64,000 bases of DNA from Draconibacterium halophilum (GTDB lineage: Bacteria; Bacteroidota; Bacteroidia; Bacteroidales; Prolixibacteraceae): assembly GCF_010448835.1 (NCBI RefSeq), contig NZ_CP048409.1:806001-870000 (forward strand). The letters are read 5' to 3'. Under the pieces are notes generated by a model. That model was not told where the DNA came from. It was given only the letters and a program-made list of their open reading frames with translations, and did no database searches. A program made the position numbers and the translations under genes. Positions 54,124-63,723 of this stretch are shown here, one piece after another. Within the stretch, counting starts at the first letter, position 1, and each line of letters starts with the position of its first letter.

Positions 54124-57100
54124 ATGAAAAAATTAACGCAATTTTCTGTCGATTACCCGGTTACCGTGCTAATGGTAGTGCTTGGCGTTTTGTTGCTGGG
54201 CTACATTTCGTACGATAAACTGGGAGTCGATCTGTTTCCCGATCTGAATTCGCCGCGCATTTTTGTGGAAGTGACATCGGGCGAGCGGCCTCCGGAAGAA
54301 ATGGAGCAACAGTTTGTTGAAAACATCGAAGCGCTTGCCATTCGCCAGTCAGACGTGGTTCAGGTAACTTCTTCTTCAAGGGTAGGATCGGCACAAATAA
54401 CAGTAGAATACGCCTGGAATAAAGATATGGATGAAGCTTTTCTCGACCTGCAAAAGGCCTTGAATACGCTTACCCAGAATTCCGACATTGATGAACTTCA
54501 GATAACACAACACGATCCGAATACAACTCCGGTAATGATAATTGGGCTTAAGCACAACGAAATTACCGATATGAACGAGTTGCGGAAAGTTGCTGAAAAC
54601 TATGTCCGGAACGAACTGGTTCGTTTGGAAGGTGTTGCCGAAGTTGAATTATCGGGTCAGGAAGAGAGTGAAATAATTATTGAAACCGATATTTACCGAC
54701 TCGATGCGCAAGGGCTTTCAATGGATGAAGTGGCATCGCGTATTCAGAACTTTAACCGTAACGTTTCCGGTGGACAGATCACCGACATGGGAACACAGTA
54801 CATTGTAAAAGGTGTATCGATGTTGCAAACTATTGAAGATTTTGAAAACCTGATAGTTGGTTATAAAGCTGTTCGCAGCACCGAAGCAACAGCCAACCAA
54901 AACCGGGTTTCAATGGCTCCGGTTTATCTGAAAGATGTTGCAGCTGTTTCTATCGGAAATAAAGAACCAACAAATATTGTGCATATCAATGGCGAACGTT
55001 GTTTGGGGCTTTCCATTTATAAAGAAACAAAATTTAATACCGTAAGATCGGTTGAGCAGATCAACGAGGCTTTGGTAAATATTGAAAAAGCACTTCCGGG
55101 TTACGAGCTTATTGGAGTTACCAACCAGGGACGCTTTATTAGCAATGCTATTGGCGAAGTGCAGGAAACGGCTTTGCTGGGTATACTTCTGGCAGTAATC
55201 GTTTTATTTGTTTTCCTTCGTCGATTTGGAACTACATTAATTGTAAGTGTCGCCATTCCAATTTCAATTGTGGCCACTTTCAACCTCATGTATTTTAATC
55301 ACCTCACCATAAATATAATGACGTTGGGAGGGCTCGCCTTAGGTGCGGGTATGCTGGTTGATAATGCTATTGTGGTTCTCGAAAATATTTTCCGGAATCA
55401 CGAAAACGGATTGAGTGTAAAAGATGCTGCAATAAACGGAACTGCCCAAGTGGGAGGAGCTATTACTGCATCAACGCTTACAACTATCATCGTGTTTTTG
55501 CCCATTGTTTATTTGCACGGAGCTTCGGGCGAGTTGTTTAAAGATCAGGCCTGGACAGTAGCATTTTCATTACTTTCGTCGTTGGTAGTAGCCATCTTTT
55601 TAATCCCGATGATGTATCACCGTTTCTATCGAAACCGAAAAGCTCCGCTGAAATCGAAATCGGTAAAAGTTGGCGGCTATGGCCGTTTTCTATCAAAAGT
55701 GATTGATGCGAAGTGGCTGGTGATAATTATAGCAACTTTGGCAATTGGTGGATCAGTATTGTTGGTGCCATACATTGGTACCGAATTTATGCCTAAAACA
55801 CAAACACACGAACTTACCGTAAACCTGAAATTACAGGAAGGAACAAAGTTGGAACGTACGGAGTCGACAGTTAGAAATATTGAAAATATTTTAATCGATT
55901 ATCTGGGTGAAAATCTGGATAAAGTCTATTCGCAGGCCGGACCATCCTCAAGTATTTCGGGAGATGAAAATTCTGTTTTTGAAGGCGAAAATACGGCAGA
56001 GTTAAAGGTGATTTTAAAACCGGATGCAACAATTTCAACCGAAAGTATTGTAAAAACACTCGACCAGTTAACCGCTAATATTGAAGGATTGGAAGTTAGT
56101 TTTTCTCAGGAAGAAAGTGCACTTCAGTCAATTCTTGGAACCGATGAAGCACCTGTGGTAGTTGAAGTACGAGGCGAAGAGCTGGATGAAATTGAGCGGG
56201 TTGTTAACCAGGTGAAAGAAAAAATGCAGTCGGTTAATGGTCTTTTTAATATTCAAACATCGATTGAAGACGGTGCTCCTGAGGTTGAAATTCGTGTTGA
56301 CCGCATGCGTGCCGGAATGTATAACATTGATATTAGTAGTGTAATTACGCAAATGCAAGACCAGTTGCAGGGTAAAGATGCCGGCGAACTGGAACGCAGT
56401 GGCGAAATGCAGGATATTACCATTAAAGTTCCGGAGAAAAGTCTTGATGAGATCGGATCTTTAATCATCACATCGGGCGATCAGGTTTTCCGTTTAAGCG
56501 AAATTGCCGATATCAGTTATGGTGTATCGCCAAAAGAGATTTTCAGAAGAAATCAAAACCGCATAGGAAAAGTTACGGCACAACTTGAAAATGGTATTCC
56601 ATTGGATCACGTGGCAAACGATATCCGTAACCAAACAGCAAGCATTGATTTATTGCCTGATTATCGGATAATGGTAACCGGCGAAGAAGAAAAACGTCAG
56701 GAATCGTTGAGGAACCTGACTTTTGCATTGCTGCTTTCTATTGTATTGGTATACATGGTTTTGGCTTCTCAGTTCGAGTCGCTCATTCATCCGTTTACCA
56801 TTCTGTTAACTATTCCGCTGGCAGTGGTGGGAAGTGTTCTTATCTTCTTTATTCTCGGAAAAACATTCAATATAATGGCTATTATCGGAGTGATAATGTT
56901 GGTAGGTATTGCGGTTAATGACTCTATAATTTTGGTCGACCGAATAAACCAGCTCATCCGAGAGGGAGTAGAGCGAAAACAAGCCATACTGCAAGCCGGG
57001 CAGCAACGTATCCGGCCAATTGTAATGACCAGTTTAACAACCATTTTAGCCCTGATACCACTTACAATCGGTTTTGGCGAAAGTGCATCGCTTCGTTCGC

Positions 57101-57240
57101 CAATGGCGCTGGCAGTGGTTGGCGGTTTAGTAACATCAACCATACTTACACTTATTGTAATCCCTTGTGTTTACGATGTTTTAGATAGGGTGAGATTGTT
57201 ATTTGTGAAAGAGAAAAAGCTGGCAGTTACTGATAATTAA
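54124..57240 (+). CDS. RND efflux permease (AcrB/CusA superfamily)
   Basis: Proton-driven inner-membrane pump of 1038 residues, the normal length for the family. It starts MKKLTQFSVDYPVTVLMVV with helix 1, has two large periplasmic loops and 12 helices. The proton-relay helix reads GAGMLVDNAIVVLENIF with Asp413; the second position of the classical DD pair is Asn. The second half has GIAVNDSIILVDRIN and RPIVMTSLTTILALIPL. It lies upstream of a second RND gene that carries a fused ATPase, so a mixed trimer like MdtBC is possible. Confidence 0.93.
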   Translation: MKKLTQFSVDYPVTVLMVVLGVLLLGYISYDKLGVDLFPDLNSPRIFVEVTSGERPPEEMEQQFVENIEALAIRQSDVVQVTSSSRVGSAQITVEYAWNKDMDEAFLDLQKALNTLTQNSDIDELQITQHDPNTTPVMIIGLKHNEITDMNELRKVAENYVRNELVRLEGVAEVELSGQEESEIIIETDIYRLDAQGLSMDEVASRIQNFNRNVSGGQITDMGTQYIVKGVSMLQTIEDFENLIVGYKAVRSTEATANQNRVSMAPVYLKDVAAVSIGNKEPTNIVHINGERCLGLSIYKETKFNTVRSVEQINEALVNIEKALPGYELIGVTNQGRFISNAIGEVQETALLGILLAVIVLFVFLRRFGTTLIVSVAIPISIVATFNLMYFNHLTINIMTLGGLALGAGMLVDNAIVVLENIFRNHENGLSVKDAAINGTAQVGGAITASTLTTIIVFLPIVYLHGASGELFKDQAWTVAFSLLSSLVVAIFLIPMMYHRFYRNRKAPLKSKSVKVGGYGRFLSKVIDAKWLVIIIATLAIGGSVLLVPYIGTEFMPKTQTHELTVNLKLQEGTKLERTESTVRNIENILIDYLGENLDKVYSQAGPSSSISGDENSVFEGENTAELKVILKPDATISTESIVKTLDQLTANIEGLEVSFSQEESALQSILGTDEAPVVVEVRGEELDEIERVVNQVKEKMQSVNGLFNIQTSIEDGAPEVEIRVDRMRAGMYNIDISSVITQMQDQLQGKDAGELERSGEMQDITIKVPEKSLDEIGSLIITSGDQVFRLSEIADISYGVSPKEIFRRNQNRIGKVTAQLENGIPLDHVANDIRNQTASIDLLPDYRIMVTGEEEKRQESLRNLTFALLLSIVLVYMVLASQFESLIHPFTILLTIPLAVVGSVLIFFILGKTFNIMAIIGVIMLVGIAVNDSIILVDRINQLIREGVERKQAILQAGQQRIRPIVMTSLTTILALIPLTIGFGESASLRSPMALAVVGGLVTSTILTLIVIPCVYDVLDRVRLLFVKEKKLAVTDN

Positions 57241-57375
57241 GGGACGATTTGAAGATGTTTGACGAACAAATAAAGGTGTCTTGCAAGTTAAAGTTCAAGG
57301 TAAAAATTTTGTACTTCGTGCTTAAATCTATTGCTCCGATATTCGGTCTTCAGTCTTCCAACTAATTTATTGCAA

Positions 57376-60300
57376 ATGAAATTTATTATCAATAGAAAAA
57401 TATTCATCAGTATGCTGTTTTTGGGATTAACCATGTTGGGTTACATCTCTTACAAACAGTTGCCGGTGGAACTCATGCCAAATGCCGAGCTCCCGATGCT
57501 GTATGTTCAGATTCAGTCGCGGATTGAGGTGGACCCGAGCTACCTGGAAAACCAGGCGGTTATTCCGGTTGAAGGAGCTATCGGAACAATGGAAGGCATT
57601 GAGGATATGGAGTCGTTTATCACCAACCGATCGGCATCTATACAAGTTAATTTTAAACAGAACGTCAACATTAAATATACTTTTCTGAAACTTCAGGAAA
57701 AGATTGACCTGATAGCCGGTGAGCTCGACGATAACTTTATTGTTACGGTTAACCGCGTTGATCTGGATCAGCTCACCAACCAGTTTATGGAACTGCAGAT
57801 ACGCGGAAGCGGGGGAGTTGATCGTGTACGTAATATTGTTGATCAGGAAGTTACCGCCCAAATGGAAAATATCGATGGGGTAGCTTCTGTTTCGGTATAC
57901 GGTGGTAAAGAGCGTTCGATTGAAGTAACCTACGATGCCGGTGCCTGCGAGGCGTATGGAATAACTCCGGCACAAATTCAAAGTGCCATTTCCGGAGGTT
58001 CTACCAACCGGACTTTTACCGGCTACCTGCACGATGCACAAAAGCAATATTTTGTGCACGTTACCGCCGAGTACGATAAAGTTTCGGATATCGAAAATAT
58101 TGTTGTAGCCGATGGGCCGATCTATTTAAAAGATGTGGCCGATGTATTTTTTGGTGTTAAAGAAGAAACATCAATCAGCCGAATAAACGGATTGGATGCT
58201 GTTTCGATGAGCCTGGTTAGCGATTCGCAGGCAAATCTTATCGACCTGTCGCATAATGTGCAGGAAGAGATTGCTGAGTTAAATAAGAAGCTTGCCGCCA
58301 AAGATGTACAAATTGTGGTTCAGACCAACCTGGCTGAAACCATGGAGAAAAACATCGATCAGATTATCGACCTGGCATTGGTGGGTGGTTTACTGGCCAT
58401 TTTTGTTCTTTGGATGTTCCTGAAAAATCTGCGCATTGTTTCATTTATTGCTCTGGCCATTCCAATTTCGGTATTTACTGCCTTTAACCTGTTTTATGCC
58501 TTCAATATATCGCTGAACAGTTTAACGCTGGTTGGTCTTGTTTTGGCCATTGGTATGCTGCTCGACAATAGTATTGTTGTGCTGGAAAATATTTACCGGC
58601 TCTCGGGAAATAAAATGAGTCCGGAACAATCGGTAACGCAGGGAACAAAAGAGGTTTGGCGCTCTATTGTAGCAGCAACACTCACCACCGTAACGGTTTT
58701 CCTGCCATTTGTTTTTTCTGCCGATTACATGGTAAAATTACTGGGCAACCACGTTGGAGTTTCAATTATTTCCACACTGGTTGTTTCGTTATTTGTGGCT
58801 TTGCTGTTAATTCCTATGGCTGCCCACGTGCTGTTACGAGGCAAACGTCAACACAACATATTTTACGAAAAGGTTACGACCAATAACCGTATTATTCAAA
58901 TTTATATTCTGCTACTGAAAGCCAGTATGCGTGTTCCGGCACGTACGATAATCGGTGCGTTGGTGTTCTTCTTTTTAACGGTGTTTATTGTGTTGGCAAT
59001 TAGCGTAACCAATTTACAGGAAGTTGAAGAGGAACAATTCAATATTTATGTTACCATGCCAACCGGTACAACATTGGAAGCAACCGATAAAGTAGTTGCC
59101 GATGTGGAAAGCCGCCTGGAAGATGTTGCTGAGAAAGAAGACCTTTCGGCCAATATTGAAGCCGAAGAGGCCATTCTGACATTCATTCTTCGCGAAGACT
59201 ACAAAGATATTGATGACCGAACCATTGCTGAAATTAAAAAAGATGTTGAAGAACGTATTGGCAATGTTTCGCAGGGAGAAGTTGGCCTTGAGGCACCAAC
59301 ATCGAGCGCAAGTTTTCGCGGCGGTGGCGGCGGTGGTGGTCGATCCGGTACCCAGGGATTCCAGCAATTTATGGGAATTGGTTCCAACCAGGAACGTGTG
59401 GTTATAAAAGGCGAAAACTTTGAGGTGATGAAAGGTGTAGCTGAGGATTTACTTTACTACATCGAAGATCTTGAAACCATCCGTAGGGCCAATATCAGCG
59501 TGGCGAACAACCGGCCTGAAGTACACATGTATTTCAACCAGATGCTGCTTACCGAATATGGAGTTTCGCTTCAGAATATTATGTCGGAGTTGGGAACTTT
59601 TACCCGCGAGTTTACATCGGGAGTAAATTTCAAACAAGGCACGGAAGAATATGAAATTGTAATAAAAGAAAAATTACCTGAAGGTGTTGAAGAAGAAGAG
59701 AATAACAAAGGGATTGAAGATCTTCGCCGATTGCAGGTAAATAACGCCGAGGGAGCCACCTACGATATGGATGAACTGGCGGACATGGTGTATGCCGAAG
59801 GTATGGCCAGCATTACGCGTGTAAACCAGGAGAAACAGATTGAATTAACTTACAGTTTTGTTGACGAAGCCAGCGACTCGAAAGATTTGCTTGAAGCTTA
59901 CCGACTTGAAATTGACGACATAATTGGTGCCTATAAATTGCCTTCGGGAGTTGCTGTTGAGGTTATTCACGAAGAAGATCAGTATGCGGAATTTAAGTTC
60001 CTGATTGCTGCTGCGTTCATTCTTATTTTAATGATTTTGGCATCAGTTTTCGAATCGGTATCAACACCGTTTGTACTGATTTTCTCTATTCCTCTGGCAG
60101 CTATTGGATCATTCCTGGCGCTAATTTTTACCGGGAACAGCCTTTTCAATGCCAATACTTTAATGGGCTTTATTATCCTAATCGGAGTGGTGGTGAACAA
60201 CGGTATTATATTAATTGATTTTACCAATATTCTCCGAAAACGGGGGTACAGGAAATCGCGTGCCTTAATGGCAGCAGGACTATCGAGAGTTCGCCCAATT

Positions 60301-62100
60301 TTGATTACAGCAATTACCACAATTGTAGCCTTATTCCCGCTGGCAATGGGACAAGCTGAATATGTTGGTGCCATTGGTGCCCCATTTGCAATAACAGTTA
60401 TTGGTGGTTTAGCCCTAAGTACGCTGTTAACACTTATTTTCATCCCAACATTGTATGCCGGAATGGAAAATGCACTGACCTGGATTAGGTCGCTGCACCT
60501 TGGCCTGAAACTGGGAATGTTAACTGTGTTTATTTTAGGCGCCGCGTTCATCTATTTAAAAGTAGATGGTTTTGTTTGGCAACTGCTCGACTTTGTTTTG
60601 CTTATTGTTCTGGTGCCGGGTGTGGTAGCCTTTACAATGACTAGTTTGCGGCAGGCCAGCGAAAAGGTTGTGGATGAGAACGAACCGGTTAGGATTAAAA
60701 TAAGAAGACTGGTGAAAATTTATGACCGCGATTCGCGATTTATGCGTGAATGGAAATCGGGAATAAAGATCAGAGAACGTGCCGGTTTGACTAAAGACTA
60801 TAAACACCTACGCGATTTTTCCGATCTCGTTTGGCACATCCCACTCTTTATTTTTACCGTTTATTTCACCTTCTTTTACATCGAAAGCCACTTGTGGATG
60901 TGGGTATTGTCGCACGGCGTTTTCTTTTTCCTTTTCTTGCTGCGGGTTCCGCTAAACCAGGTGCTGATCAATAAAAATGAAGCAACAGGTAAAACCTTTT
61001 ATCTCAAACTGAATAAATGGATTTATAACATCATATTCTGGATCGTTCCGTTAGTATTCTTGTTCTACTTTTTTAAAGAATGGGATAACCTGGGAATGGT
61101 AATTTTTATTGCAATTATCTGGTATCTGTTGCTGGCTTTCTATGCAACGGCAGAGTATATTCATAACAAAGATGTGAATATTGCGCGCATTGAAGGGCGT
61201 TTTGGAGTTTTGCGCCGTGGTTACTTTAATATGGTTCGCCAGATTCCCGTTATCGGGAAACGTAAGAACCCATTCAGGGCGCTTAACGGTGTTTCGCTGG
61301 AGATTAAAACGGGTATGTTTGGTTTACTTGGACCAAACGGTGCCGGTAAATCAACCATGATGCGTATTATAACCGGTGTGCTCGAACAGAGTTACGGAAA
61401 GATATGGATTAACGGAATGGATACGCAGAAATACCGCGAGGAGTTACAAGGTTTGATCGGTTATTTGCCACAGGCATTTGGTACCTACGAAAATATGTCG
61501 GCCTGGGAATTTCTCGATTATCAGGCAATTCTGAAAGGAATAAAAGACACCAAAACGCGTGAAGACCGATTGGAATATGTATTAAAAAGTGTTCATATGT
61601 GGGATCGCCGTGCAGACAAAATCGGGGCATTCTCGGGAGGTATGAAACAGCGGATTGGTATTGCACAAATTTTGCTGAACCTGCCGCGTATTCTTGTGGT
61701 TGACGAACCTACTTCCGGACTCGACCCGCGCGAGCGTATTCGTTTCCGTAATTTGCTGGTAGAGCTGAGCCGCGAGCGGATCGTTATATTCTCGACACAT
61801 ATTATCGAGGATATTGCAAGTTCGTGTAACCAGGTAGCGGTAATTAACCGCGGTAACCTGAAATATTTTGGAAAACCAAATGATATGGTAAACATAGGGA
61901 ACAATTTTGTTTGGCACTTCTCGCTTCCGGCTAAGGAATTTGATGAAATGGCCAATAAACAAATGATTGTTCACCACATGCGCGATGGCGAGAATATAAA
62001 AGTTCGTTGTCTGGCCAAAGAAAAGCCGGCACCCGATGCTGTTAATGTATTGCCAAATCTTGAGGATGCTTATTTGTGTTTGTTAAAAGACTTCGTTTAA
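57376..62100 (+). CDS. RND permease fused to six extra helices and an ABC ATPase
   Basis: Protein of 1574 residues from ATG 57376. Residues 1 to about 1035 form a complete RND pump (helix 1 RKIFISMLFLGLTMLGYISY; relay helix AIGMLLDNSIVVLENIYR with Asp397; a Gly-rich periplasmic insert near 649; second half GVVVNNGIILIDFTNILR). Residues about 1038-1265 add six helices. From about 1300 there is a whole ABC ATPase: Walker A GPNGAGKST (about 1319), signature FSGGMKQR (1419), Walker B ILVVDEPTSGLDP (1442), H-loop STH (1475), and the same C-terminal extra domain as the free ATPase at 46984. The reading frame is open throughout, with no frame-repair needed. The following ABC-2 permease may be the partner of this ATPase. 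Confidence 0.92.
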   Translation: MKFIINRKIFISMLFLGLTMLGYISYKQLPVELMPNAELPMLYVQIQSRIEVDPSYLENQAVIPVEGAIGTMEGIEDMESFITNRSASIQVNFKQNVNIKYTFLKLQEKIDLIAGELDDNFIVTVNRVDLDQLTNQFMELQIRGSGGVDRVRNIVDQEVTAQMENIDGVASVSVYGGKERSIEVTYDAGACEAYGITPAQIQSAISGGSTNRTFTGYLHDAQKQYFVHVTAEYDKVSDIENIVVADGPIYLKDVADVFFGVKEETSISRINGLDAVSMSLVSDSQANLIDLSHNVQEEIAELNKKLAAKDVQIVVQTNLAETMEKNIDQIIDLALVGGLLAIFVLWMFLKNLRIVSFIALAIPISVFTAFNLFYAFNISLNSLTLVGLVLAIGMLLDNSIVVLENIYRLSGNKMSPEQSVTQGTKEVWRSIVAATLTTVTVFLPFVFSADYMVKLLGNHVGVSIISTLVVSLFVALLLIPMAAHVLLRGKRQHNIFYEKVTTNNRIIQIYILLLKASMRVPARTIIGALVFFFLTVFIVLAISVTNLQEVEEEQFNIYVTMPTGTTLEATDKVVADVESRLEDVAEKEDLSANIEAEEAILTFILREDYKDIDDRTIAEIKKDVEERIGNVSQGEVGLEAPTSSASFRGGGGGGGRSGTQGFQQFMGIGSNQERVVIKGENFEVMKGVAEDLLYYIEDLETIRRANISVANNRPEVHMYFNQMLLTEYGVSLQNIMSELGTFTREFTSGVNFKQGTEEYEIVIKEKLPEGVEEEENNKGIEDLRRLQVNNAEGATYDMDELADMVYAEGMASITRVNQEKQIELTYSFVDEASDSKDLLEAYRLEIDDIIGAYKLPSGVAVEVIHEEDQYAEFKFLIAAAFILILMILASVFESVSTPFVLIFSIPLAAIGSFLALIFTGNSLFNANTLMGFIILIGVVVNNGIILIDFTNILRKRGYRKSRALMAAGLSRVRPILITAITTIVALFPLAMGQAEYVGAIGAPFAITVIGGLALSTLLTLIFIPTLYAGMENALTWIRSLHLGLKLGMLTVFILGAAFIYLKVDGFVWQLLDFVLLIVLVPGVVAFTMTSLRQASEKVVDENEPVRIKIRRLVKIYDRDSRFMREWKSGIKIRERAGLTKDYKHLRDFSDLVWHIPLFIFTVYFTFFYIESHLWMWVLSHGVFFFLFLLRVPLNQVLINKNEATGKTFYLKLNKWIYNIIFWIVPLVFLFYFFKEWDNLGMVIFIAIIWYLLLAFYATAEYIHNKDVNIARIEGRFGVLRRGYFNMVRQIPVIGKRKNPFRALNGVSLEIKTGMFGLLGPNGAGKSTMMRIITGVLEQSYGKIWINGMDTQKYREELQGLIGYLPQAFGTYENMSAWEFLDYQAILKGIKDTKTREDRLEYVLKSVHMWDRRADKIGAFSGGMKQRIGIAQILLNLPRILVVDEPTSGLDPRERIRFRNLLVELSRERIVIFSTHIIEDIASSCNQVAVINRGNLKYFGKPNDMVNIGNNFVWHFSLPAKEFDEMANKQMIVHHMRDGENIKVRCLAKEKPAPDAVNVLPNLEDAYLCLLKDFV

Positions 62101-62106
62101 GGAATT

Positions 62107-62829
62107 ATGGAAAGACAATTCGATATAAAAAACAGACTGTATATTTTGATAAAAATGATACGGTATAATCTAAGAATCATCTTTGCCAACCGGTTTATAT
62201 GGTTTTTAATAGCAGCACTTGCATTCTTTTTGTTTTTTGCCATACAAACTGTTTATAATGGCGGCTCTATGTCGGAAGATGTGGTGTATTACTTACTGAT
62301 TTTTCCCGGAATCTTGCTCATTTTCTATCCCTCGGTTTTTGGGATCCAAAATGATGATGATTCGCGAATGCTGGAGATTCTGTTCGGAATTCCAAACTAC
62401 CGCTATAAAGTTTGGTTAGTACGTTTGATAATGATTTATACCCTCGTATTTGTCATTATCGTACTTTTTTCGGCTTTGGCCTCGGTGCTACTGTACAAAA
62501 TAAACGTGCTGGAGATGTCGTATCAACTCTTGTATCCAATCATATTCTTAGGATCTATGGCATTTATGTTTTCCACCATTATAAAGAATGGAAACGGAAC
62601 TGCTGTGGCGATGGTGTTGATTGGTGTAGCGCTGTTAATTCTGAGAGAAGACCTTATGCAGGGAACACAGTGGGACGTCTTTTTGAATCCTTTTGAAATC
62701 CCAAATAATTTGAATGAGGTGATTTGGCTGGGAATCATTCGGAAAAACCGAATTTTTATGGGAATCGCCACTTTGGTGTTTGTCTTGTACGGACTTTATA
62801 ATTTACAGAAACGCGAAAAATTTGTTTAA
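62107..62829 (+). CDS. Small ABC-2-type permease
   Basis: Inner-membrane protein of 240 residues (start 62107, or 62155 MIRYNLRIIF). About six helices: FIWFLIAALAFFLFFAIQTVY, VVYYLLIFPGILLIFYPSVF, LIMIYTLVFVIIVLFSALAS, LYPIIFLGSMAFMFSTII, and two more. DDDSRMLEILFGIPNYRYKVWLVR is the typical cytoplasmic loop of ABC-2 permeases. It begins 6 bases after the fusion gene, so it is probably the membrane partner of the fused ATPase. It ends the cluster. Confidence 0.82.
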   Translation: MERQFDIKNRLYILIKMIRYNLRIIFANRFIWFLIAALAFFLFFAIQTVYNGGSMSEDVVYYLLIFPGILLIFYPSVFGIQNDDDSRMLEILFGIPNYRYKVWLVRLIMIYTLVFVIIVLFSALASVLLYKINVLEMSYQLLYPIIFLGSMAFMFSTIIKNGNGTAVAMVLIGVALLILREDLMQGTQWDVFLNPFEIPNNLNEVIWLGIIRKNRIFMGIATLVFVLYGLYNLQKREKFV

Positions 62830-62840
62830 ACTTCTATAAA

Positions 62841-62871
62841 GTGATGCCATCACTCCGAGTGAGGGCATCAC
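62841..62871. terminator. Hairpin at the end of the transport cluster
   Basis: GTGATGCCATCACTC and GAGTGAGGGCATCAC pair with few mismatches over a very short loop, and TGTTTT follows. It is related to the hairpin at 25609-25639. Confidence 0.6.
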
Positions 62872-62902
62872 TGTTTTCGCAGCCTTTTGATTTAACTCTT
62901 TT

Positions 62903-63187
62903 CAGCCTTGCAGGCTGAGACACGATTTACAAAATCGCGCCAGCGGGGGAGAAATCTGTATAATGTTTACCGGACACCACTGATTCTTTTCTTGTAAACA
63001 CATCAAGCCAGTTAACAACAGTAAATGTTAAAAAGTAGCTTGTATTTTGGTCGGAGATGAAATAATTGTCTGCGGGCATTTTTGTTTTAAAGGTAAAGAT
63101 AAATGTCGATACAATCGACTGAATGCGAGCCCCTCGTTGCAAACGAGGGGCAGGGCGAGGTACGATTTACAAAATCGCGCCAGTGGG
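62903..63187. repeat. Two copies of a hairpin-plus-22-base repeat
   Basis: An identical 22-base sequence beginning ACGATTTACAAAATCG occurs at 62922-62943 and 63162-63183, each followed by a G-rich tail. Each is preceded by a hairpin: CAGCCT-TGC-AGGCTG (62903-62917) and GCCCCTCGTT with AACGAGGGGC (63129-63151). No gene was found in 62872-63198. Confidence 0.65.
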
Positions 63188-63198
63188 GTTATTTTGTT

Positions 63199-63696
63199 TT
63201 AAACAGCTTGTTCCTTTTGAATCATTTTTTGCATAAAGACATTACTCGGGATTGTTATTTTCTTGTCTTCTTTCGTTTTTATGATAATGAAGAAGATACC
63301 AATATCATTTAATTTCCCTTCTATTTGGTAGTCTTTATCCATTATAGTTAAAGAATCTCCAATTTTAATTGGATGATTGAAAAAAATTATCAATGTAGAA
63401 GTGATATTTGAAATGATTGACCACTGCGCAAAAAACGCAACTCCCAAAATTGTTAATATTGTGGAAAGGAATAACAATAGTTCAGATTGGTCAACTCCCC
63501 AAATAATCATTAAAATAATAGTTAGTATTATCAGCAACAAAACACCTACTATTTTATTTGTGATTTTTATTCTTCCTGATTGATATTTAAACCTAACTCC
63601 TACTTTCGTTATTATTCTTTTGGTTATTAATTTCGTAATTAAAAAAACAAACATGATAATAATCGTTTCGGCTATTTGAAATTTATATTCTTCCAT
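63199..63696 (-). CDS. Small MscS-family mechanosensitive channel protein
   Basis: Membrane protein of 165 residues with the MscS core. Two helices (ETIIIMFVFLITKLITKRI, IVGVLLLIILTIILMIIWGV) are followed by the pore-lining helix and beta domain (FFAQWSIISNITSTLIIFFNHPIKIGDSLTI, DIGIFFIIIKTKEDKKITIPSNVFM). It is shorter than E. coli MscS (286 residues) and lacks most of the C-terminal vestibule. It is clearly AT-richer than its neighbours and is flanked by repeat elements on both sides, suggesting later acquisition. Confidence 0.82.
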   Translation of the reverse strand: MEEYKFQIAETIIIMFVFLITKLITKRIITKVGVRFKYQSGRIKITNKIVGVLLLIILTIILMIIWGVDQSELLLFLSTILTILGVAFFAQWSIISNITSTLIIFFNHPIKIGDSLTIMDKDYQIEGKLNDIGIFFIIIKTKEDKKITIPSNVFMQKMIQKEQAV

Positions 63697-63723
63697 ATTA
63701 ATAATTTCTTGTTTCTAATGAAT

